DNA of 64,000 nucleotides from Methanobrevibacter sp. (GCA_017473945.1 JAFUIW010000001.1:1-64000), one strand, 5' to 3'; shown: positions 18,286-27,566, counted from the stretch's first letter. Made by a program: numbers and translations. Notes: a model not told the origin generated them from the letters alone.

Positions 18286-19254
18286 ATGAGGCATGAACTT
18301 TTTGAAGTCGGATCATATGACTACTCCGACCTGGACGATAGACTTGACAAACCGGTGAACTGGACTGAAGATGATCTAAAACTAATAGCTGAAAACTACC
18401 GTGGAGGAATTCCACTAACTTGCGAACATGACAATATCTATGTTGGTATTGGAAACAATATTGAATACGAAGAAGGTAAGCTATTCATTGAAATTCCGGA
18501 TGAACTGGACATGGAAGGAAAAGGCCTATCTCCTAAAGTTGATGTCTTGTTAAAGGATAAAGGAGATTCATTTGGAATTGATACTATGAGTTTAATAGAT
18601 GTAGGAGTTACTAAACACCCAAGAAAGATTAGACTGTTGAATTCTGAAATAACTGGCGAAACTGGTGCAGCTGGAAATCCGGAACCCTCACCACAAGGAC
18701 AACCCCAGCCACAACCTGCACCTTCAAAAGAAACTAATGTAGCTACTTCATTATTGCTAGAGAAATTGCAAGGTAAGGATGCAGAGATTGGAAAGCTTCA
18801 GGATGAAATAAACAATCTTAAAGAAGAATCCAAAAAATACGATGAAATTAAAAAAGCTATTGAAGAAAATAAGGAATTCATTGACAGTAAAGATGATATC
18901 CTAAAAGAATTGTCTGAGCTTAGAAAAGCTGAAAATGAAAGGAAAATAAAAGAATACGAAGCTAAATACAATTTCAACTATAATGAGAATGCTCAGGATA
19001 AGGAAATAATAGATAAGCTATTGACTGGTGATGTTGATATGGAACTTATGGAAAAACTTGCTGAGAGAAGAATTAAAATTGAAGCTGCAAGTGACGGTTC
19101 AGCACCTGGAGGGAGAAATCCTGAAAACTCTGGTGAAGCAGGAGATACCGGATCAACTGGAGGTAGTGAAGATGAGAATGCTCCTTCATTTACTACTCGT
19201 GAGGAATATAATAAGATTCTAAAGGATATGGGATTCAACCGAACTAGAATCTAG
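18286..19254 (+). CDS. Phage prohead scaffold/protease-like protein
   Basis: About 322 residues; ATG 18286 is placed five bases after GTGA, with ATG 18283 and GTG 18277 as other options. The N-terminal 120 residues (LTCEHDNIYVGIG, DTMSLIDVGVTKHPRKIRLL) resemble Mu I-type prohead protease domains, where a phrase like SLTxHP marks the end of the fold. Then come a Pro/Gln-rich linker, a long coiled coil (about residues 155-230) and a Gly/Ser/Glu-rich stretch before a short C-terminal helix, as in scaffold proteins. The catalytic residues cannot be assigned. No capsid gene follows; the hairpin array does. Confidence 0.6.
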   Translation: MRHELFEVGSYDYSDLDDRLDKPVNWTEDDLKLIAENYRGGIPLTCEHDNIYVGIGNNIEYEEGKLFIEIPDELDMEGKGLSPKVDVLLKDKGDSFGIDTMSLIDVGVTKHPRKIRLLNSEITGETGAAGNPEPSPQGQPQPQPAPSKETNVATSLLLEKLQGKDAEIGKLQDEINNLKEESKKYDEIKKAIEENKEFIDSKDDILKELSELRKAENERKIKEYEAKYNFNYNENAQDKEIIDKLLTGDVDMELMEKLAERRIKIEAASDGSAPGGRNPENSGEAGDTGSTGGSEDENAPSFTTREEYNKILKDMGFNRTRI

Positions 19255-19262
19255 CTATGAAG

Positions 19263-19286
19263 GTGTTTTTTAGTTGCTTTATACAC
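19263..19286 (+). other. Small stem-loop with TTTTAGTTGCTTT loop, copy 1
   Basis: TTTTAGTTGCTTT (19268-19280) is enclosed by short complementary arms (GTGT and ACAC). The same 13 bases are enclosed by AGTGAAG/CTTCACT at 55898-55926, downstream of the second capsid gene. Both lie just after a virion gene, so a shared 3' end element is possible. Confidence 0.4.
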
Positions 19287-19328
19287 TGGAGCTACGAATT
19301 TCATATACTCGCTCGTTGTTTATTTGAA

Positions 19329-19823
19329 AAGGGGAAGTGTACATCTCTTCTCACTTCTCCTTAAAAATTTTGCATTGAAACCCTTAATGCCTAATTAAGG
19401 GGGGGACAAGCCCCCCTTTAATTACCCAAGAAAGCCAATGCAAATAAATTCAAGTTTATCAAAACTTAACCTCGAACCGACCGCTAAAGGGTCGGTTCTT
19501 AAATTTGACAAAATCATCTATACCAAATCCATAAACTCGGAATGGGGGGACAAGCCCCCATTCCTCGGACTTGACAAAGATATTATTGTTAGGTTCTATA
19601 GTATGGCCTTTCGCTTCGCTCAAGGCGTCCAGTCCTCGCTTACGCTCGGACGGAACATTCAGTTAGAAAATAAATTAACTATCTTTCAATGGTATTTATC
19701 TTACGGAACCGACCGGCAGGGGTCGGTTCCTCACAATAGCATATGCTCGCCAATTCTATTCACCCAGGCCTCCCACACACGCCTCCCTTACGGTCGGCGT
19801 GGGGTCGGCCTGGGCGAATTGGC
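19329..19823. repeat. Array of about eight GC-rich hairpins
   Basis: Successive inverted repeats: 19329-19362; 19392-19424 (TAATTAAGGGGGG arm, loop ACAAG); 19474-19498 (GAACCGACC/GGTCGGTTC); 19539-19564 (GGAATGGGGG/CCCCCATTCC); 19606-19626 (GCCTT/AAGGC); 19632-19651 (GTCC/GGAC); 19705-19730 (GGAACCGACC/GGTCGGTTCC); and a 75-nt long stem 19749-19823 (GCCAATTC, CCCAGGCC and GGCGTGGG arms). The GACAAGCCCC and GGTCGGTTC stems each occur twice. GC content is far above the neighbourhood. A 131-codon open frame (19438-19833) runs through it but has no protein-like character, so I treat the region as structured DNA or RNA. Confidence 0.75.
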
Positions 19824-19979
19824 TCGCTTATAACATGGGTGAGGTAATATTGTTCTGGTAAAAAATGGATGTTATGTTTCCAATTGGAAATGAAATTTTG
19901 TATACTATGTGGCTCTGGTAAATGTTTTTTATATTATTTTATTTTTTAAATTCCTAATTAAATTTTTGGTGTGATTATG

Positions 19980-20417
19980 TTATAAGTAATCTGGACCAAT
20001 TAAATTAATTTCATCGAAATGTTTGAACTGTTGATCGAAACTAACCAAATCGGTTATATTTGATTCTTTCATGGTTAAGATTATGCTTGAGTCTGTGAAG
20101 CTTAATTTTGTTTTTTTGCTGTTGGATCCAACAACTCTTTTGAAAATATCAAAGGTTTTGCTTGTGTAGTTGACAATATCGTATTCATTTAATATTTCAA
20201 AACTATCGATTAAACCATAATATGTTTCTTCTGCCGCATCGATGTTAATTTTCCTACCAGCTAATGTTAAAACTTCATTTAACACATTATTGTTTATATA
20301 GCAGTTCTGTGACAATACATTTTCGGCTTCTTCCAATTTTATGGCATTTTCATGTAAATCATCATTGGAATTAACAAATCCCATTATGAATGAAGTGTCT
20401 AAAAATACTTTTCTCAT
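19980..20417 (-). CDS. PIN-domain toxin, VapC type
   Basis: A 145-residue PIN ribonuclease. Acidic active-site positions are visible in VFLDTSFIMGFVN, NNVLNEVLTLAG, LSFTDSSIILTMKE and DLVSFDQQFKHF. VapC toxins cut tRNA or rRNA when freed from their antitoxin. The start overlaps the AbrB-type gene by four bases, a typical TA arrangement. A decayed fragment of a similar PIN end lies 0.5 kb away at 20937-21017. Confidence 0.88.
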   Translation of the reverse strand: MRKVFLDTSFIMGFVNSNDDLHENAIKLEEAENVLSQNCYINNNVLNEVLTLAGRKINIDAAEETYYGLIDSFEILNEYDIVNYTSKTFDIFKRVVGSNSKKTKLSFTDSSIILTMKESNITDLVSFDQQFKHFDEINLIGPDYL

Positions 20418-20647
20418 TCGTATAAACTCCTTTTTAGTTCTACAGCATTTGTTCGTTCATCAGATTTAAAAGCTCCAACTAAATCTTTAAAGCTTCTTTT
20501 TTTCCTGAAATTTATTTCAGGGTTTCCATTATCATTGATGGCCCATTCTACAACAGTGTCGTTGTCGATGTCATAATTTTTTCTGATTTCTTTTGGGATG
20601 GTGGTTTGGTAATTACTTTGAATTTTACTTGTAGCTAATATTAGCAT
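20414..20647 (-). CDS. AbrB/MazE-type antitoxin
   Basis: A 77-residue protein with the swapped-hairpin AbrB start: SKIQSNYQTTIPKEIRKNYD, then DTVVEWAINDNG. The C-terminal half (KRSFKDLVGAFKSDERTNAV) is the usual flexible toxin-binding part. It precedes and overlaps the PIN toxin gene and would repress the pair. The promoter should lie in the AT-rich region above 20650. Confidence 0.85.
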   Translation of the reverse strand: MLILATSKIQSNYQTTIPKEIRKNYDIDNDTVVEWAINDNGNPEINFRKKRSFKDLVGAFKSDERTNAVELKRSLYE

Positions 20648-20791
20648 AGTTTCACCTATTATTTTAATATGTTCTATGATATTCTATATAACTCCGATAA
20701 TATAAATTTATCGGAAAAATCACTTGCAAAAAAAGAACATAATTTTCATTAATCAAACTGAAAAAGAAAAAAATGTAAAATAGCATTTAAG

Positions 20792-20880
20792 CTATTTTAC
20801 CACAATTTTACTTGTAACACTTTTTGCAGTGTAGTCGGAATCGTCCACAAACATTGAGGTTTGTATTGAAGGTTCCTTTT
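20792..20880 (-). pseudogene. Remnant of an adhesin-like protein C-terminus
   Basis: Reading leftwards, one frame gives VDDSDYTAKSVTSKIVVK and a stop at 20792-20794, the usual end of Ig-like repeats of Methanobrevibacter adhesin-like proteins. Just upstream another frame reads ATPINLFVFKGTFNTNLNV, so a frameshift separates them. Only some 40 residues are left. Confidence 0.5.
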
Positions 20881-20936
20881 AAAAACAAAAAGGTTAATGG
20901 GAGTTGCATCAACTGCTCAATCGTTGTGATTTCTAA

Positions 20937-21017
20937 GGTTTTGAGTTGGATTATGTTGTCTCTCTAGACAAGTTTTTTGAAAAATTCGAAGAAATAGAAT
21001 TGCTCGAACTGGTATAA
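20937..21017 (+). pseudogene. Remnant of a PIN-domain toxin C-terminus
   Basis: The frame reads GFELDYVVSLDKFFEKFEEI then ELLELV and stop. This aligns with the end of the intact PIN toxin nearby (LVSFDQQFKHFDEINLI). A stop codon lies directly upstream, so only the tail remains. Confidence 0.5.
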
Positions 21018-21176
21018 AAAATAATATATACATGAAAAATATAATGATAATAAGTAAAATACAATAAATTATTTTACTGGCGAAAAGATTATCTTTGAGC
21101 GGGATAAAAAAAATTTTTGACCTCAACAAAAAAATATTTCACCACTCAAAGCATCTTTTCTATTAATCTTCATTCG

Positions 21177-21233
21177 ATCACATGTTATTATGCAGAAAAA
21201 AATATTTTTTTCTCATAATAACTAATATGTGAT
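21177..21233. repeat. 57-nt near-perfect palindromic hairpin
   Basis: ATCACAT (21177-21183) pairs with ATGTGAT (21227-21233), GTTATTATG (21184-21192) with CATAATAAC (21214-21222), and the centre AGAAAAAAATATTTTTTTCT is itself palindromic. It sits in a 1.46-kb gene-free stretch (20648-22111) with otherwise only gene remnants and AT-rich DNA. Confidence 0.7.
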
Positions 21234-21247
21234 TTTCGGATGCTTTA

Positions 21248-22003
21248 GATTGTATTAATCTACTGCATTTCACTGATTTTGATAAACGTTTTGTTATCAC
21301 TTTAAATTTTTAAATTTAAGTTTAAAATTAATATTTTGATAATTATTTGATAATTTTTTATTTATTAATGTTAATTGGTATTTCTAGTTGAGTATGGTTG
21401 ATTTAAGTGATGGTAACCGTTTGGTTACCTTGATTTTTTCTAAAGATTTTAGAGTCAATTTTAAAAATAGCCTTAAAAATTCTGCAGGCCAATTAACAAA
21501 AATGAATGGTCTTTAAAACAATACTTTAAACAGTTTTAAGGGAGTTTAGGTTTATTTAAAATAAAATGGTTCTTAGTGTTTGTGCAGGTTGGTGTGTAAT
21601 AAAATAAATTTGTTCGAAAAACACATTAATTTGATTTTAAATTAAACATTGAAATCATTTGATATGAATTAATTGGACTTTAAATAAGTGATAACTAGTA
21701 ATTTGTAGTCTATATTATTCAAATATATTTTTAATCATGTAATTTTTCTTAGTGCAAAAAATTCACGGGAAAATAATGATTTAACAGATTTTAACAAATT
21801 CAAATATAATTGATAATCGGAAAGTTTATATTGATAAATTGATAAATCATATATCAAGTATAAGTTATCAATTTGCTTGTACTAAATTAAGCCTTAAACA
21901 TTCTTAAAAATCATTTAAGAAACAAACACAAAAAACTGCTTAATTTTAAAAATTATAAAAGAAGTTCGATTCAAACTTATAGGTGCAGTAGATTAATACA
22001 ATC
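21248..22003. repeat. 20-bp perfect inverted repeats bounding a 756-bp non-coding segment
   Basis: GATTGTATTAATCTACTGCA at 21248-21267 is repeated exactly in inverted form at 21984-22003. The segment between has no gene-like frame; it also contains GGTAACCGTTTGGTTACC near 21412. The pair could be ends of a degenerate MITE-like element or a recombination site; no target-site duplication was seen. Confidence 0.5.
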
Positions 22004-22056
22004 AACTGCATTTTAAAGTAAAAATTAAACTTCTTTTGAAAAAATAAATTGAATGG

Positions 22057-22083
22057 TGCAAGTTTTCAGAAAAAAACTTGCAC
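22057..22083 (+). promoter_or_regulatory. Hairpin in the leader of the first adhesin-like gene
   Basis: GTGCAAGTTTT (22057-22067) pairs perfectly with AAAACTTGCAC (22073-22083), ending 28 bp before the ATG at 22112. It is followed by an A-run, not a T-run, on this strand, so it is more likely a leader structure or operator than a terminator of a rightward transcript. Confidence 0.45.
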
Positions 22084-22111
22084 GAAAAAAAATTTAATGA
22101 TGTGATAAGAT

Positions 22112-23629
22112 ATGAAGATTAATTATAAATTAATTGGATTAGTAATGTTCGTCATGATGATTTGTTGCATTAGCGCAGCCAGTGCAACAGATGTAGACAA
22201 CATTACCGTACCTGATGACACAGGCGTCATTGAAATAGATGATACTGTAGACTCAGTAGACGAAGTAGAAAGTGAGGGAATTGATGACACTGTAGATGGT
22301 GTTGATACACAACAAAATTTAAGAGGAAATGCAAATATTAATGGAAATACAAATATCGCTAATTATTTCGATTCTACTACTGGTGTTTTATTAAGTAACG
22401 CTGGAAATACATTAACATTTGGTGGCGATTTTTACAAAGCAAATTATAATTATAAAAATTTTATAGTTAACAGAGCTGTAACAATTAATGCAAATGCTAC
22501 AAATATCCCAATTTTACATGATATGGGATTCCAATTAATAGCTGATGGAATTACTTTAAATGGCATAACATTTGATATAAATGCCCCAAGTGGTGAAAAT
22601 TGTTATGCAATTGATATTGAAAGTGCAAATAATGTGAATGTAATAAATAATAAAATAACCTATACTTGTGGCAGTGATAATGCTGCTTATTATAATTATG
22701 TAATTAAAGCAAACAATAGTGGAAATTTAACAATATCTGGAAATAAAATGAATGCAACTTTACCTCTCAAAACACCTGATTGGTATGCTGCAGGAATAAA
22801 TGCAGATTTCGTTGCAGGAGTAGCGATTCAAGATTGTGATAATCTAAGCTTCACAGGAAATACTGTAAACATAACTGGTAATCGTCGTGTTGGCGGTTTC
22901 CCTACACTTGATGCTATTATGATTGTAAGTAGTGATGATGTATACATGGGTAATAATGAAGTTTATTTAGCAGATGCAATAACTGCTACTGATGATTATA
23001 GTTACATATATGGTATTGACGTATATCAATGTAATAGAATTGAAATTAATAATAATACTGTAGAAATGAATGGAAATAAATCTGGTGGACAATATAAAGG
23101 AAATGGAACTGGTGCAGCATACTGTATACAACTTACTGGTCCGCATACTGGTATAGTAATATCAAATAATACTTTAACTACTAAAAACAATGGACCTAAC
23201 TTAGGTATTTACTCTCAAAACTATTATGGTGATACTAGCATTACTATTTGTGGTAATCATATTAACGTAACTGGTAAAGCAGGTAGTGATGAATGGTCAT
23301 TAGTATCTGGTATGGAATTACAAGATACTAATGCAAATGTATATGGAAATACCATTTATGTAAACAACACTGCAGGTTATAATAGTACTTATTATGCATT
23401 TGGTATAAGTTATTGTCAAAATACTTACAATGATCCTCATTATTATAATATTCATGATAATAATGTGACTGTGTATAATGCGGATTATGCAGTTTACTTA
23501 TTAGATGATGAGTCTGTTAGTGGAAAAGTAATTAATAATACTTTGATAGCGTATAATACTGGTAGTAACACTGGTGATAATGCTGTATGTGTTGATGAAA
23601 ATAATGTTGGGGTAGATAATAATAATTAA
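22112..23629 (+). CDS. Secreted beta-helix adhesin-like protein
   Basis: 505 residues beginning with the signal peptide MKINYKLIGLVMFVMMICC and an ASA-like cleavage site near residue 26. After an acidic linker (about residues 26-70) come many right-handed beta-helix turns with Asn ladders, for example NVNVINNKITYTCG, NLTISGNKMNATL and NRIEINNNTVEMNGN. It ends in YNTGSNTGDNAVCVDENNVG with no Ig-like or anchoring domain, unlike the two genes downstream, so it may be truncated or released. Adhesin-like proteins of this genus are thought to act at the cell surface; the target is unknown. Confidence 0.85.
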   Translation: MKINYKLIGLVMFVMMICCISAASATDVDNITVPDDTGVIEIDDTVDSVDEVESEGIDDTVDGVDTQQNLRGNANINGNTNIANYFDSTTGVLLSNAGNTLTFGGDFYKANYNYKNFIVNRAVTINANATNIPILHDMGFQLIADGITLNGITFDINAPSGENCYAIDIESANNVNVINNKITYTCGSDNAAYYNYVIKANNSGNLTISGNKMNATLPLKTPDWYAAGINADFVAGVAIQDCDNLSFTGNTVNITGNRRVGGFPTLDAIMIVSSDDVYMGNNEVYLADAITATDDYSYIYGIDVYQCNRIEINNNTVEMNGNKSGGQYKGNGTGAAYCIQLTGPHTGIVISNNTLTTKNNGPNLGIYSQNYYGDTSITICGNHINVTGKAGSDEWSLVSGMELQDTNANVYGNTIYVNNTAGYNSTYYAFGISYCQNTYNDPHYYNIHDNNVTVYNADYAVYLLDDESVSGKVINNTLIAYNTGSNTGDNAVCVDENNVGVDNNN

Positions 23630-23636
23630 CTATTCA

Positions 23637-23666
23637 AGATTATTGTGTCTTTAAACACATAATCTT
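23637..23666 (+). terminator. Hairpin terminator between adhesin-like genes
   Basis: AGATTATTGTGT is followed by CTTTAA and ACACATAATCT, then TTTTT. The stem lies between the stop at 23629 and the next start at 23685, so transcription of the two adhesins is probably separated or attenuated. Confidence 0.55.
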
Positions 23667-23684
23667 TTTAAATTTTTTGATATT

Positions 23685-26600
23685 ATGAGATTTAAGCCTA
23701 TTTTATTCATAGTTTTATTGATTTTCATTGTATTTTCATTTAATTTTGTTACAGCTACTGATAATGTTACTTATTCATTAAATACAGTGAATAATGATCA
23801 TAATATTGAAATTCCAGTCAGTTCTTCTGATGTTAGTAGTGTTGGAAATGTATCTTCATCTAGTGAAGACAATGAAATGGATGGAAATAATTTAGATTCA
23901 TTTTCTAATAGTGGATCCAAAATAATTTATGTGGGTCATCATAATAGTACTGAAGGGGGTAAAGGATCGTTAGATGATCCATTTACAACTTTTAAAGCAG
24001 CTTGTGATAATGTTAGTGGTGAAGATAAGGTAACTCTTTATGTTTTTAGTGGAACTTATTATTTAGGTGAAGGTATGGTTTCTGGAAGTCATACTCCATT
24101 AATATTCAACACAACTGATTTAAACATTGTTGGTATTAATGGGTCAGTAATTATTAAAAATAAGTTTGATATTAAAAAAGGAGGTAATTCTGAAGCATTT
24201 GCCTTAACTTCTTCTTCTGCAAATTTTACATTTTCAAATTTAATTTTTGATGCATCTGGTAAAACTGTACCAACATTTTCAGGTGATGATACTAGTAATG
24301 CAAAAGCGACTTTTTTTTATCCATTCTATGGTCAAGCACATTTGGGAAATTTTTATAATTGTTCATTTATAGGTTTAAGTGCGGCAAATAGAATTTCAGA
24401 TAATCTTAAATATTTCCCTAATTTTGTTGGTTGTTATTTTGAGAAATTAGATACAAAAGGAGGCACCATTCTTGGAACAGCTACTAATATACCTTTTGTT
24501 TTTGAAAATTGTATATTTAATTTAAATGCTGTTAAGGTTTTAACAGGAGGTAATATATATTTACCGTATAATAGTTATTATTTTAATCAAGTATGGTTTG
24601 GTCAAAATAATCTTCCAGTGTATGTTGGTCCATTTTCAGGAAATATTGTAAATCCTGATGGAACTGTGAATAATACTTATACTATTCCACTTAATAGGTA
24701 TGCAATCTTTTCTGTATCTGAAAATTATTTAGGTAACAATCAATATGAGATTATTGGTAAATTGACTTGGAATGGCACTGAAGATCAGGAAGGTATGGAA
24801 AACTTCCAACCAATGACTGTTAATTTAGTATCAGCTACTGGGGATATTAACCCAACTGCTACTTTAGTTAATGGTAATTTCAGAACTATTTACACAAGTT
24901 CAAATTCAACCCATAAAGTAACTGCTACATTACATAATGAAGAAATTGAATTAGAATTCACAAAAGTAAACATTACCACTGACCCAGTAAGTATTTACTA
25001 TGGTGAAGATCAAAATGTCACATTTAATTTCACTCAGCCAATTGCAGCTAATGTTACTGTAACAGTTTCCAATGGAAGTTACAATAAATCCGAAAGAGTC
25101 GAAATCATTGATAAAGATTCCTTTGTATATACTATTCCAGATACTTTAAAAGAAGGTACTTATGATGTTGAAATCAATTTAGCAGAAAATAACTTATTCG
25201 GTTTCAACACAACCACTTTAACAGTATCTAAAGTAAGTGATTATACTTTTGATGTTGCTACTGGTGATGTTAAAGTTGGAGATAATGCAACAATATCCAT
25301 CACATTACCTGATGATGTAACTGGCACTGTCATCGTCAAATTTGGTAATGATACTAAAGAATTGTCTGCAAACCAAACAATGGCTGTAAACTTCACAAAC
25401 TTAAATGCAACAACATACAGTGTAAATGTATCTTACAGTGGTAATGACAAGTATGTAGCTTTAGATAAACCGGCTAGTGTAACAGTTAACAAAGCAGATT
25501 CAAGTCTTGAAATTGAAGATGTGGTATTTACTTATGGTGATGTCATAGTTATTCCATTTAATGTGACTAATGCAAATGGTGTTACTGTCAGTGTTTTAAA
25601 CAAAGATGATGATGAAGTTGCAACTGCTTCAAGTGAATCAGGTACTATTAACTTAGATGCCTTACCTGCAGGTAAATACACTTTAGAAGCAACAACAATT
25701 GTTGGCTCTAACTATGAATGGGTTTCAAAAACAATTGATTTAACAATCAATAAAGCAAACTCCAGCATTGATATTTCTGATAAAGAATTCACTTATGCAG
25801 AAGATGCAGTCATCAATGCAGTAACTATAAACTCAACTGGAGATGTTATTGCAACATTAACTGATGAAAATAACACTGAAATTGCAGTCACTGTATCTGG
25901 AGACAGTATTACTTTACCAAAATTAAATACAGGTAATTATACATTAACTGTAACAACAAATCCTGATGAAAACCATACTGATATTACCAAAACAGCTACA
26001 ATAACAATTAACAAAGCAACTCCTTCAATGAATGTTGTTGTTGAACCAGTAGAAAACATCACAACAAAAGATGATGTAACATTAACAATCAGTTTACCGT
26101 CTGATGCTACTGGTGAAGTTACAGTTAAAATTAATGGTAAAAAAACAGATACTAAATCTGCAAATGAAACATTAACCATTAATCTAAACAACCAAGCAGG
26201 AGACTATGTTGTCGATATCACATATTCTGGTGATAAAAACTACGAAAGTGACATTGCAACCAAAGAGTATATAGTCTCTAAAGCTGAAACTTCAATAACT
26301 GCAAACCCAATAGTATTTGAAGAAGGAAACACATCAACACTCGAAATTAATATTCCAGATGTTGATTCCGGATTTATATTAGTAGATGTTAATGGTAAAA
26401 AATTCTATGGCGATATCAATAGTGGTAAAGCTACTGTTTTAATTGATGGTTTAGTTGCAGGCAATTACACAGCAAACATCATCTTTGCAGGTGATGGAAA
26501 ATTCAATAAAGCTACTGGCACAGTCGCAGTGAATGTCACACCAACAGTTGACATAATCAGCCAACTCAATGAAATCATTAAAGAGCTAAACAACACAATT

Positions 26601-27566
26601 GAGACTCAAAAAGAACAAATCAATATCCTTAATAATACTGTAGCTACTCAAAACAGTACTATTGAGTCTCAAGCTGAGAAAATTAGTAATCTTACTGAAA
26701 CTGTAGCTATTCAGAATAATACTATTGAGTCTCAGAAAGCTGAAATTGATTCTCTAAATAATACTGTAATTACTCAGAACAGTACTATTGAGTCTCAAGC
26801 TAAGGAAATTAGTAATCTTACTGAAACTGTAGCTATTCAGAATAATACTATTGAGTCTCAGAAAGCTGAAATTGATTCTCTAAATAATACCGTGATTAGT
26901 CAGAACAGTACTATTGAATCTCAGAAAGAACAAATTGGTAACTTAAACAAGCAAATTGATAAAAAAGACGTAGTCCTTGTTGTCGATCAGACTTTCACCC
27001 GTGCTGCTGTTGACTACAATGCTGGTGAAAGAGGCGGAATGTTTTATGCAATCTTAAAAGACAGTAAAGGTAATACTTTAGCTAATAAAACTGTACAAAT
27101 AGCCTTTAATGGTAAAGTCTACAATAGGACTACTGACAACGAGGGAAAAGCAGGTATACAAATAAACCTTGCTAATGCAAACACATACTCTTATGCAGTA
27201 TCCTTCCAAGGTGACGACCAGTATAATGCAGCACCAATTGCAGTATCAAAATTAACAGTCACTAAAAAGAAAACAACCATTAAAGCGGCAAATAAAGTTT
27301 TCAATGCTAAAACCAAATCTAAAAAGATTAGCGTAACACTTAAGACTGTTAAAAACAAGTATGATAAAAAAACATACTTAAAATCTGGTAAAAAAGTAAC
27401 CTTAAAAGTAAATGGTAAAACCTACACCGCAAAAATCAACAAAAAAGGAGTAGCTAAATTTACCATAAAAATAACTAAAAAAGGTAAATACACAGCTAAG
27501 ATTAAATTTGCAGGCGACAAAACCTACAAAGCATCTAGCAAAACAATAAAAATAAGAATAAAATAA
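23685..27566 (+). CDS. Adhesin-like protein with beta-helix, Ig-like repeats and coiled coil
   Basis: 1293 residues. Signal peptide MRFKPILFIVLLIFIVFSFN; a beta-helix region at about residues 75-350 (IIYVGHHNSTEGGKGSLDDP start); then about six Ig-like bacterial repeats (about 425-960), each with a phrase such as GTYDVEINLAE or YSGNDKYVALDK. Residues about 968-1093 are a coiled coil of 21-residue repeats (TIESQKAEIDSLNNTV). The last 200 residues hold Ig-like domains and a Lys-rich end (KGKYTAKIKFAGDKTYKASS). No membrane anchor or LPXTG-like motif is visible; the basic C-terminus may bind the pseudomurein wall, which is inference. Confidence 0.88.
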   Translation: MRFKPILFIVLLIFIVFSFNFVTATDNVTYSLNTVNNDHNIEIPVSSSDVSSVGNVSSSSEDNEMDGNNLDSFSNSGSKIIYVGHHNSTEGGKGSLDDPFTTFKAACDNVSGEDKVTLYVFSGTYYLGEGMVSGSHTPLIFNTTDLNIVGINGSVIIKNKFDIKKGGNSEAFALTSSSANFTFSNLIFDASGKTVPTFSGDDTSNAKATFFYPFYGQAHLGNFYNCSFIGLSAANRISDNLKYFPNFVGCYFEKLDTKGGTILGTATNIPFVFENCIFNLNAVKVLTGGNIYLPYNSYYFNQVWFGQNNLPVYVGPFSGNIVNPDGTVNNTYTIPLNRYAIFSVSENYLGNNQYEIIGKLTWNGTEDQEGMENFQPMTVNLVSATGDINPTATLVNGNFRTIYTSSNSTHKVTATLHNEEIELEFTKVNITTDPVSIYYGEDQNVTFNFTQPIAANVTVTVSNGSYNKSERVEIIDKDSFVYTIPDTLKEGTYDVEINLAENNLFGFNTTTLTVSKVSDYTFDVATGDVKVGDNATISITLPDDVTGTVIVKFGNDTKELSANQTMAVNFTNLNATTYSVNVSYSGNDKYVALDKPASVTVNKADSSLEIEDVVFTYGDVIVIPFNVTNANGVTVSVLNKDDDEVATASSESGTINLDALPAGKYTLEATTIVGSNYEWVSKTIDLTINKANSSIDISDKEFTYAEDAVINAVTINSTGDVIATLTDENNTEIAVTVSGDSITLPKLNTGNYTLTVTTNPDENHTDITKTATITINKATPSMNVVVEPVENITTKDDVTLTISLPSDATGEVTVKINGKKTDTKSANETLTINLNNQAGDYVVDITYSGDKNYESDIATKEYIVSKAETSITANPIVFEEGNTSTLEINIPDVDSGFILVDVNGKKFYGDINSGKATVLIDGLVAGNYTANIIFAGDGKFNKATGTVAVNVTPTVDIISQLNEIIKELNNTIETQKEQINILNNTVATQNSTIESQAEKISNLTETVAIQNNTIESQKAEIDSLNNTVITQNSTIESQAKEISNLTETVAIQNNTIESQKAEIDSLNNTVISQNSTIESQKEQIGNLNKQIDKKDVVLVVDQTFTRAAVDYNAGERGGMFYAILKDSKGNTLANKTVQIAFNGKVYNRTTDNEGKAGIQINLANANTYSYAVSFQGDDQYNAAPIAVSKLTVTKKKTTIKAANKVFNAKTKSKKISVTLKTVKNKYDKKTYLKSGKKVTLKVNGKTYTAKINKKGVAKFTIKITKKGKYTAKIKFAGDKTYKASSKTIKIRIK
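26583..26957 (+). repeat. 63-nt tandem repeats encoding a coiled coil
   Basis: About six copies of a 21-codon unit, pattern LNNTVxxQNSTIESQxxxIxN alternating with LTETVAIQNNTIESQKAEID. Twenty-one residues equal three heptads, with Leu, Val and Ile at core positions. Copies in the middle are almost identical in DNA as a 126-nt double unit, so the tract can change length by slippage or recombination. Confidence 0.8.

Noticed and set aside
19438-19833. 131-codon open frame through the hairpin array
   Set aside because: It is open because the GC-rich stems lack stops; composition is not protein-like and it has no ribosome site or family features.
20917-21129. 70-codon hydrophobic minus-strand ORF
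   Set aside because: It is the antisense of the PIN remnant plus AT-rich DNA; the hydrophobic part comes from A-runs.
21961-21985. TTCGATTC resembling a tRNA T-loop
   Set aside because: No acceptor, D or anticodon arms can be built around it.
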